From: Myxococcaceae bacterium
GTDB lineage: Bacteria; Myxococcota; Myxococcia; Myxococcales; Myxococcaceae
Assembly: GCA_018262385.1 (NCBI GenBank)
Contig: JAGSPQ010000571.1
Location: forward strand, 1-5,507
Length of the DNA stretch: 5,507 nucleotides
Reading direction: 5' to 3'
Shown: one piece after another, positions 1 through 4,455 of the stretch
Position numbering within the stretch: the stretch's first letter is position 1
Layout of the letters: each line of letters opens with the position of its first letter
Made by a program: the position numbers and the translations under genes
Notes under the pieces: model-generated
What the model was told of the DNA's origin: nothing
The model's database searches: none
Seen by the model: the letters and a program-made list of their open reading frames with translations, nothing else

Positions 1-90
1 GCCGCGGCGGCGCCGATCGTGGTGAACAACGCACCGGCGCCGGCGGCGATCCCCGCCGCAAGTCCCCAGCCGGCCCCGGCCGCACAGTAA
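1..90 (+). CDS. C-terminal end of an unidentified upstream protein (5' partial)
   Basis: Frame 1 is open from the window edge to TAA at 88-90 and encodes 29 residues, almost all Ala, Pro, Val, Asn, Gln and Ser, with two A/P-rich blocks. Most codons end in G or C, as in the neighbouring genes. Frame 2 is stopped early (TGA at about 23-25). Frame 3 is open, but it is the frame of the next gene and has no start codon before 102. A disordered Ala/Pro tail is common at the end of secreted or periplasmic proteins in high-GC bacteria. The gene ends 11 bases before the response regulator, so it is probably the first visible gene of the same operon. In Cpx-type loci a small periplasmic CpxP/Spy-like protein often sits here, but nothing visible proves that identity. 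The function is unknown. Confidence 0.55.
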   Translation, partial: AAAAPIVVNNAPAPAAIPAASPQPAPAAQ

Positions 91-101
91 GGTTCAAGGC
101 C

Positions 102-776
102 ATGGCCTCCCGGGTGCTGCTGATTGACGACGACGCGAGACTGCCGGAGTTGCTCGCGTCGTACCTGGGACAGAACGGGGTGAGCCTCACCGCCGCCCCC
201 GACGGCCCGCGGGGACTGCAGGCGCTCGAGCAGGGCGCCTACGACGCGGTGTTGCTCGACGTGATGATGCCGGGGATGGACGGGCTCGAGGTCTGCCGCC
301 GGATCCGCGCCAAGAGCAACGTGCCGGTGATCATGCTCACCGCCCGCGGCGACGAGACCGATCGGGTGGTGGGGCTGGAGCTGGGCGCCGACGACTACGT
401 CGCCAAGCCGTTCTCTCCCCGCGAGCTGCTCGCCCGGCTGAAGGCGGTGCTGCGGCGCTCGCGTCCCGACGTGCTCTCGGAGGAGCTGGCCGCTGGCGAG
501 GTGAAGGTCGACATCGGCGCGCGGATCGTGAACGTGAAGGGCGCCCCGGTCGACCTCACCGGGATCGAGTTCGACATTCTCGTCGCGCTGATGCGGCGGG
601 CGGGCAGGGTGGTGCCCCGCGATGCGCTGCTGTCGGAGGCCGGCCGCAGCGACGTGGTGGTGGGCGAGCGCACGGTCGACGTTCACATCTCGCACCTGCG
701 CCAGAAGCTGGGGGACGACCCTCCCCGGCTGATCAAGACCGTGCGCGGGGTCGGCTACGTGCTGGCGAAGGACTGA
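102..776 (+). CDS. OmpR/CpxR-family two-component response regulator
   Basis: This is a cytoplasmic transcription regulator of 224 residues, the usual length for the OmpR/PhoB family. The receiver domain covers about residues 3-118: acidic pocket D9-D11, phospho-acceptor D53 in LLDVMMPGMDG, switch threonine T80 and conserved lysine K102 in the KPF motif. The winged-helix DNA-binding domain covers about 128-222, with an intact DLTGIEFDIL helix, the recognition helix RTVDVHISHLRQKL and the wing TVRGVGYVL. The VIMLTARG and GLELGADDY segments recall CpxR. The ATG at 102 is chosen because the receiver fold begins at once and no start codon precedes it in this frame. An AAGG at 96-99 lies too close to be a good ribosome site, so coupling to the gene ending at 90 is plausible. 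The kinase gene starts 6 bases downstream, so the two form an operon. The target genes cannot be read from the sequence. Confidence 0.95.
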   Translation: MASRVLLIDDDARLPELLASYLGQNGVSLTAAPDGPRGLQALEQGAYDAVLLDVMMPGMDGLEVCRRIRAKSNVPVIMLTARGDETDRVVGLELGADDYVAKPFSPRELLARLKAVLRRSRPDVLSEELAAGEVKVDIGARIVNVKGAPVDLTGIEFDILVALMRRAGRVVPRDALLSEAGRSDVVVGERTVDVHISHLRQKLGDDPPRLIKTVRGVGYVLAKD

Positions 777-782
777 CCGTCG

Positions 783-2075
783 ATGCACTGGCATTCCCAC
801 TCGCACCACCGCCGCCGAATGGGCCCGATCGGGCACTTCGTCCGCTCGAGCCTGCGGCGAAAGCTGTTCCTGTGGTTCGCCTCGGCGATCCTGCTCACCA
901 CCTGCGCGGTCGCGCTCGCGATGGCGGTGCTCTCGCAGGGCCAGCAGTCGACCTGGCACCAGGACTACGAGAACGGCCAGCGGTGGGTGGGCAAGCAGTT
1001 CGCGGCGCGGTGGGACAACCCGGCCGAGCGCGAGGCCTTCGCCCGCGAGACCGCCCGCGATCTCCAGGTCGATCTGGAGCTGGTCGACCGCGCCGGCCAG
1101 CCGCTGCTCGCCGTCGGCAATGCCTGCGCGGCCCACACCGTCGACGCGCCGGTGATCCGCGACGGCCAGCTGCTGGGCACCGTGCGCGCCTGCTTCGCCA
1201 ATCACCGTCCCTTCCGCCCCGAGCGCGGAGTGCTGGTGGTGCTGATCATCGTCGGGGTGCTGTGGGCGGCGTCGGGAGCCATCGCGCGCCGCCTCGCCCG
1301 CCCGCTCGACGAGCTGGCGGCGGTGGTGAAGCGGATCGGCGGCGGCGATCTGAAGGCCCGCGCCGAGAGGTCGTGCCGCTCGCAGGACGAGATCGGAGTG
1401 GTGGCCGAGGCGGTCAACGAGATGGCGGCCCGCATCGAGAAGCAGCTGACCGATCAGCGCGAGCTGCTGGCGGCGGTCTCCCACGAGCTGCGCACCCCGC
1501 TGGCCCGCATGCGGCTGGTCTCCGAGATCGCGCGCGACGGCGGCGCCACCCCGAAGACCTTCGACGACCTCGATCGGGAAGTGGTCGAGATGGACGCGCT
1601 GGTCGGAGAGCTGCTCGCCAACGCCCGGGTCGACTTCGGCCTGCTGCAGGTGCGCGAGCTGTCGGCCCGCGACGCGGCGGTGTTTGCCCTCGAGCGCGCC
1701 GGGCTGCCGCTCGAGCTGCTGAGCGTCGACGGGGCCGAGTCGGTGCGCGCCGATCCCACCCTGCTGGCGCGGGCGCTCGGAAACCTGATCGACAACGCGA
1801 AGAAGCACGGCGGCGCGGTCGATCGCTTCGTCGTGCGCAGGCCGGACCCGGCCCACGTCCTCTTCGAGGTGCACGACCGCGGCCCCGGAATTCCCGCCGA
1901 CGCGCTCACCCGGGTGTTCGAGCCGTTCGAGCGGGCCGGCGAGAAGAAGGCCGAGGGCCTGGGCCTGGGGCTGAACCTGGTCAAGCGGATCGCCGAGGCC
2001 CACCAGGGCACCGCCTTCGCGCTCAATCGGGCGGAGGGCGGGGCCACCGTCGGCATCTGTCTTCCCGTCGCCTGA
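783..2075 (+). CDS. CpxA-like membrane sensor histidine kinase with a His-rich N-terminus
   Basis: This 430-residue inner-membrane kinase very likely phosphorylates the regulator ending 6 bases upstream. In order: a cytoplasmic His/Arg-rich leader (five His in residues 2-9), membrane segment about 28-50, periplasmic sensor about 51-147, second membrane segment about 148-168, HAMP about 167-220, HisKA with phospho-acceptor H234 in VSHELRTPLARMR, and the ATP-binding domain. That domain has the N box LGNLIDNAKKHG (N338), G1 box DRGPGI (365-370), F box FEPFERAG (379-386) and G2 box GLGLGL (392-397). Architecture and the short sensor fit the CpxA/EnvZ type. Two periplasmic cysteines, C115 and C137, could form a disulfide. 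The ATG at 783 has no clear Shine-Dalgarno, which suggests translational coupling. A second in-frame ATG at 819 (residue 13) would remove the His-rich leader. The signal sensed is unknown; metal or envelope stress is an inference. Confidence 0.93.
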   Translation: MHWHSHSHHRRRMGPIGHFVRSSLRRKLFLWFASAILLTTCAVALAMAVLSQGQQSTWHQDYENGQRWVGKQFAARWDNPAEREAFARETARDLQVDLELVDRAGQPLLAVGNACAAHTVDAPVIRDGQLLGTVRACFANHRPFRPERGVLVVLIIVGVLWAASGAIARRLARPLDELAAVVKRIGGGDLKARAERSCRSQDEIGVVAEAVNEMAARIEKQLTDQRELLAAVSHELRTPLARMRLVSEIARDGGATPKTFDDLDREVVEMDALVGELLANARVDFGLLQVRELSARDAAVFALERAGLPLELLSVDGAESVRADPTLLARALGNLIDNAKKHGGAVDRFVVRRPDPAHVLFEVHDRGPGIPADALTRVFEPFERAGEKKAEGLGLGLNLVKRIAEAHQGTAFALNRAEGGATVGICLPVA

Positions 2076-2111
2076 GCTGTCACCCGAGCCAGAAAGCCTA
2101 GAGGTTGAAGT

Positions 2112-2132
2112 CGGTTGCGCCGGACGCAACCG
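2112..2132. repeat. Perfect 8-bp inverted repeat (candidate operator or hairpin)
   Basis: CGGTTGCG at 2112-2119 and CGCAACCG at 2125-2132 are exact reverse complements separated by CCGGA. The site lies 36 bases after the kinase stop and 28 bases before the next ATG. No T-run follows on either strand, so it is not a standard intrinsic terminator. It could be an operator for the gene at 2161 or a mRNA 3'-end hairpin protecting the kinase transcript. The palindrome is seen directly; the function is inferred. Confidence 0.5.
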
Positions 2133-2160
2133 GGGGCCGGGCGGGTACGACAATGTATCC

Positions 2161-2505
2161 ATGCTCGCCATTCGCCCCGCCCTCAGCAACTGGCTGGACG
2201 CCGTCCGCCGGGCCGCGACCTCCGCCCCGGTCGCCGAGCCGCGGGTCAAACGCTTCGAGCAGCCGGTGCCGAAGGTGGTCCGGCTTCCCCGCCACCGCGA
2301 CAGCTTCGAAGGGGCCGAGTCGAGCTACGGCCTCAAGCAGCCCGCCTCCCGCTCGGCGACTCCCGCGCCGAAGCCGGGCGCGACCGACGTCACCCGGTTT
2401 CTCCACCGCGACGGATTCGAGAGTGCCGCCAGGAAGCCGGTTGAGCTGGCTCCGAAGCCGCCACCCTCGTTCCGCGCGGGCGTGGCGGTCTTCCGCTTTC
2501 GCTGA
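2161..2505 (+). CDS. Small basic Pro/Ala-rich hypothetical protein with a repeated HRDxFE motif
   Basis: This is a 114-residue protein that I do not recognise. It is supported by codon use: nearly every third position is G or C, which the overlapping frames do not match as well. The protein is basic, rich in Pro, Ala, Arg and Ser, with no membrane segment or signal peptide. A short helical start (about 2-19) precedes a probably disordered body. The motif HRDSFE at residues 45-50 recurs as HRDGFE at 82-87, each followed by a small residue pair, so the middle may be a two-copy repeat. Short D-x-F-E-type repeats occur in myxobacterial proteins of unknown role, but I cannot tie this one to a family. 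No Shine-Dalgarno is visible before the ATG; the GACAAT at 2149-2154 lies where a -10 box for a leaderless start would be. It ends 15 bases from the converging gene at 2521. A spurious ORF is possible. Confidence 0.6.
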   Translation: MLAIRPALSNWLDAVRRAATSAPVAEPRVKRFEQPVPKVVRLPRHRDSFEGAESSYGLKQPASRSATPAPKPGATDVTRFLHRDGFESAARKPVELAPKPPPSFRAGVAVFRFR

Positions 2506-2520
2506 AAAAAAGCAGCCGCC

Positions 2521-2772
2521 TCAGATCACGTCGAGCTTGTGCCCCTTGATCCGCTTGGTCTCGTCGGGGCCGTGGAGCTCGATCTCCAGTGCCATCTCGA
2601 GCAGATCAATCAGCGCCGCCCGCGAGTCGGTGTCGTCGGCGCTCATCAGCGTCAGCTCGATCGGCAGCCGGTTCTCGGCCGGCACCGGTTCGGGATCGAT
2701 CGGCTTCCCCGAGGGATCGAGCTCTTCGACCAACAAGTCGCCGTCACGATGGATGGTGTAGCGCCGGTGCAT
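2521..2772 (-). CDS. Small acidic hypothetical protein
   Basis: This is an 83-residue acidic protein of unknown function. It is rich in Asp, Glu and Leu, with no signal peptide, membrane segment or cysteine. The first 23 residues alternate hydrophobic and charged residues around DGD and DPSG turns, suggesting a beta hairpin. Residues 36-43 (LPIELTLM) look like another strand, and 48-68 (TDSRAALIDLLEMALEIELHG) like an acidic amphipathic helix. The start is fixed: an in-frame TAA lies at 2782-2784 (read on this strand), with no other start codon between it and the ATG at 2772. GGGAG at 2787-2791 lies 14 bases before the ATG, farther than ideal. The gene diverges from the FHA gene across 28 bases and converges with the orphan ending at 2505. 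Codons favour G/C at the third position. No domain family was recognised. Confidence 0.65.
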   Translation of the reverse strand: MHRRYTIHRDGDLLVEELDPSGKPIDPEPVPAENRLPIELTLMSADDTDSRAALIDLLEMALEIELHGPDETKRIKGHKLDVI

Positions 2773-2800
2773 GCGCTGATCTTAGTCTCCCGGCGCCCAC

Positions 2801-3301
2801 ATGGCCCGCACCCTGACCAACCTCGCGTCGATGTTCCTGCGCGAAAAAGAAGGCTTTCGCTCCAAGATTCTCAACCCGGTGCTGATCTGGAAGGCGCCCC
2901 CCACCGACGCCTCGGGGGAGACCTGGCAGGGCACCCACTCCGGCGTCGGGCCCGCCCGCCCCCACGAGGGAGAAGCGCTGGTCTTCGACGTCGCCAAGGA
3001 TCCCCGCAAGCAGAACGCCTTCGCGATGGGGGTCACCATCGGCCGGGTCGACAGCAACGACGTCCAGCTCGACGACGCCAGCGTCAGCCGCTTTCACGCC
3101 TGGCTCCAGCAGGACGCCAGGGGCTGGGTGCTGTGCGACGCCGAGAGCAAGAACGGCACCTTCCTCGACGGTACCCGCCTGACTGCCAAGCAGAAGGTCC
3201 CGATCAAGGACAAGTCGAAGCTCAAGTTCGGCGAGGTGGAGGTCACCTTCTTCGGCGTCGAGGCATTAATTGCGATGATGGAAGAGATGATGCGGCGGTA
3301 G
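2801..3301 (+). CDS. FHA-domain protein
   Basis: This is a 166-residue soluble protein with a C-terminal forkhead-associated domain, which binds phosphothreonine peptides and often serves Ser/Thr kinase signalling. The FHA core spans about residues 76-152. The phosphopeptide-binding residues are present: G81-R82 in VTIGRVDSND, S96 and H99 in SVSRFHAWLQ, and N118-G119 in ESKNGTFLDG. The first 70 residues are not FHA; they hold a basic helix-like start and a Trp/Pro/Gly-rich stretch with no family I recognise. The tail after 152 ends in a short Met-rich helix (MMEEMMRR). The start is well fixed: an in-frame TAG lies at 2783-2785 with no alternative start before 2801. No good Shine-Dalgarno precedes it. 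No Ser/Thr kinase lies in the window, so its partner is unknown. It may be co-transcribed with the cupin gene 32 bases downstream. Confidence 0.9.
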   Translation: MARTLTNLASMFLREKEGFRSKILNPVLIWKAPPTDASGETWQGTHSGVGPARPHEGEALVFDVAKDPRKQNAFAMGVTIGRVDSNDVQLDDASVSRFHAWLQQDARGWVLCDAESKNGTFLDGTRLTAKQKVPIKDKSKLKFGEVEVTFFGVEALIAMMEEMMRR

Positions 3302-3311
3302 TACGAAGCGC

Positions 3312-3328
3312 CCTCCACCCGTTGGAGG
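3312..3328 (+). promoter_or_regulatory. Hairpin that sequesters the ribosome-binding site of the cupin gene
   Basis: CCTCCA at 3312-3317 pairs perfectly with TGGAGG at 3323-3328 across the loop CCCGT. The 3' arm contains the whole GGAGG Shine-Dalgarno (3324-3328), which sits 5 bases before the TTG start at 3334. A six-pair, mostly G-C stem should hide the ribosome site unless melted or remodelled. The pairing is seen directly; translational control is an inference. Confidence 0.5.
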
Positions 3329-3333
3329 ATCCC

Positions 3334-3825
3334 TTGAAAACTCTCGCCTTCGCCGCCGCCGTCGCTTCCTCGCTGGTCTACGCCGCCCCCAAGCCCCAGG
3401 TGCAGATCCCGGCCGACACCGTCGTCTGGGCGGAGCCGTTCGGCCCCACCGGCCCGAAGTTCTCCAAGGTCTCCGGTGACGAGAAGAAGGGCCCGTACAG
3501 CTTCTTCCTCAAGATGGCGGCTGGCTCCGAGTCGGGCTGGCACACCCACGACTGCGACTACACCGCGGTGGTGATCTCCGGCACCGCCCACAACATCGAG
3601 CAGGGCGGCGAGGCCGCTGCCAAGCCGATGCCCCCGGGCTCCTCGTGGACCCAGCCGGCCAAGGGCAACCACCTCAACAAGTGCGATCCGGGCGCCGACT
3701 GCGTCGTCTACATCCACCAGGCCAAGGGCTTCAGCTTCACCCCCAAGACCGCCGACGGGAAGGCGGTGCCGAAGGAAGCGCCGAAGAAGGAAGAAGCGGC
3801 GGCCGCTCCGGCTGTGAAGAAGTAA
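3334..3825 (+). CDS. Secreted cupin-domain protein (TTG start)
   Basis: This 163-residue single-domain cupin is probably exported to the periplasm. The TTG start is chosen because GGAGG lies 5 bases upstream and translation from it gives a typical signal peptide: MKTLAFAAAVASSLVYA, with a type I cleavage site (V-Y-A) after residue 17. No lipobox is present. The cupin beta barrel spans about residues 30-135. Likely metal ligands are H70 and H72 in WHTHDCDYTAVVISG, an acidic residue at D73 or D75, and H113 in GNHLNKCDPG, matching the H-x-H and later H of cupin motifs 1 and 2. Three cysteines follow the signal peptide (C74, C117, C123), so C117-C123 could be a disulfide in the periplasm. The tail after 138 is a disordered Lys/Glu/Ala/Pro run. 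The frame stays open far upstream, so long annotations that start earlier would be wrong. The substrate is unknown. It follows the FHA gene by 32 bases. Confidence 0.85.
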   Translation: MKTLAFAAAVASSLVYAAPKPQVQIPADTVVWAEPFGPTGPKFSKVSGDEKKGPYSFFLKMAAGSESGWHTHDCDYTAVVISGTAHNIEQGGEAAAKPMPPGSSWTQPAKGNHLNKCDPGADCVVYIHQAKGFSFTPKTADGKAVPKEAPKKEEAAAAPAVKK

Positions 3826-3835
3826 CTGCCGTTAC
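3822..3835. repeat. Small inverted repeat spanning two convergent stop codons
   Basis: GTAAC at 3822-3826 and GTTAC at 3831-3835 are reverse complements separated by TGCC. The left arm contains the cupin stop TAA (3823-3825) and the right arm the regulator stop on the other strand (3832-3834). The stem is short and A/T-rich with no T-run, so it is unlikely to be an efficient terminator by itself. Confidence 0.3.
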
Positions 3836-4446
3836 GGATCGAACCGATACCCCTGTCCACGAACGGTGACGAAGTGGCGGGGGTCATCGGGCAGCGGCTC
3901 GAGCTTCTGGCGCAGCTGGCTGATGAAGTTGTCGACCGTGCGCGCCGTGCCCTCGTAGCCGTAGCCCCACGCGGCCTGCGCGGTCAGGTCCACGCTCTGC
4001 CCCTCTCGCGTCACCGTCTTCGCTCGCAGGTCGACGATTACCCCCGCGAACTGCACCACGCTGCTGTCCCGCTGCTGCCGCCGCAGCACCGCCCGGACCC
4101 GCGCCAGCAGCTCCTGGAGGCTGAACGGCTTGACCACGTAGTCGTCGGCGCCGAGGTTCAAGCCGACGATCTTGTCCGACTCCATTCCCTTCGCTGACAG
4201 CACCAGCACCGGGATGGTGACCCCGCGGCCGCGCAGCTCCTTCAAGACCTCGAAGCCGTTGAGCGCCGGGAGCATCAGGTCGAGGATCACCAGGTCCGGG
4301 GTCTCGTCGATCGCCTTCTGCAGCCCGGTGCGCCCGTCCTGCGCCTGGAGCACCTCGTAACCCTCGTAGCGGAGGTTCATCGAGACCCCGGTGAGGATCG
4401 ACAGATCGTCCTCCACCACCAGGATCCGCTTCGGGCTCTCGGCCAT
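3832..4446 (-). CDS. OmpR-family response regulator with a shortened winged-helix domain
   Basis: This 204-residue regulator is the likely partner of the kinase gene immediately upstream. The receiver domain (about residues 7-122) is complete: E12-D14 acidic pocket, phospho-acceptor D56 in VILDLMLPALNG, switch serine S84 and lysine K107 in VVKPF. The output domain starts normally with the four-strand sheet (about 131-155) ending in VDLTA. It then jumps directly to QAAWGYGYEGTARTVDNF. In the regulator at 102-776, about 23 more residues lie here, holding helix 1 and most of helix 2 (the I-E-F...R-D-A-L-L stretch). The recognition helix (RTVDNFISQLRQKL, about 170-182) and wing (TVRGQGYRF) remain. 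The junction is near 3967-3984 and the frame is intact. DNA binding may be lost or altered. ATG at 4446 follows the kinase stop by 9 bases; only a weak purine-rich ribosome site (AAAGAAAG) is visible. Confidence 0.9.
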   Translation of the reverse strand: MAESPKRILVVEDDLSILTGVSMNLRYEGYEVLQAQDGRTGLQKAIDETPDLVILDLMLPALNGFEVLKELRGRGVTIPVLVLSAKGMESDKIVGLNLGADDYVVKPFSLQELLARVRAVLRRQQRDSSVVQFAGVIVDLRAKTVTREGQSVDLTAQAAWGYGYEGTARTVDNFISQLRQKLEPLPDDPRHFVTVRGQGYRFDP

Positions 4447-4455
4447 GGGCTTTCT

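Noticed and set aside
1454..2083. 209-codon antisense frame under the kinase
   Set aside because: Ser/Arg/Ala-rich with no motif, and fully antisense to the conserved kinase core.
872..2101. Long + strand frame (409 codons) overlapping the left kinase
   Set aside because: Its translation is Arg/Ala/Gly/Pro-rich low complexity with no domain, while the overlapping frame encodes a complete histidine kinase. It is a shadow frame typical of GC-rich DNA.
2505..2511. Seven-A run between convergent genes as an intrinsic terminator for the - strand gene
   Set aside because: On the - strand it gives a T-run after a GC-rich stretch, but no stable stem precedes it. Only a weak four-pair stem with the run in its loop can be drawn.
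2105..2761. 218-codon + strand frame overlapping the two small orphan genes
   Set aside because: Ser/Arg/Pro-rich shadow with no motif. The frame at 2161-2505 has better third-position G/C use.
2539..3333. Upstream extension of the cupin frame
   Set aside because: It overlaps the FHA gene and the small acidic gene in other frames and reads as low-complexity Arg/Gly/Pro. The GGAGG plus TTG plus signal peptide place the start at 3334.
3094..3717. 207-codon antisense frame across the FHA and cupin genes
   Set aside because: It crosses two well-supported genes and has no recognisable domain.
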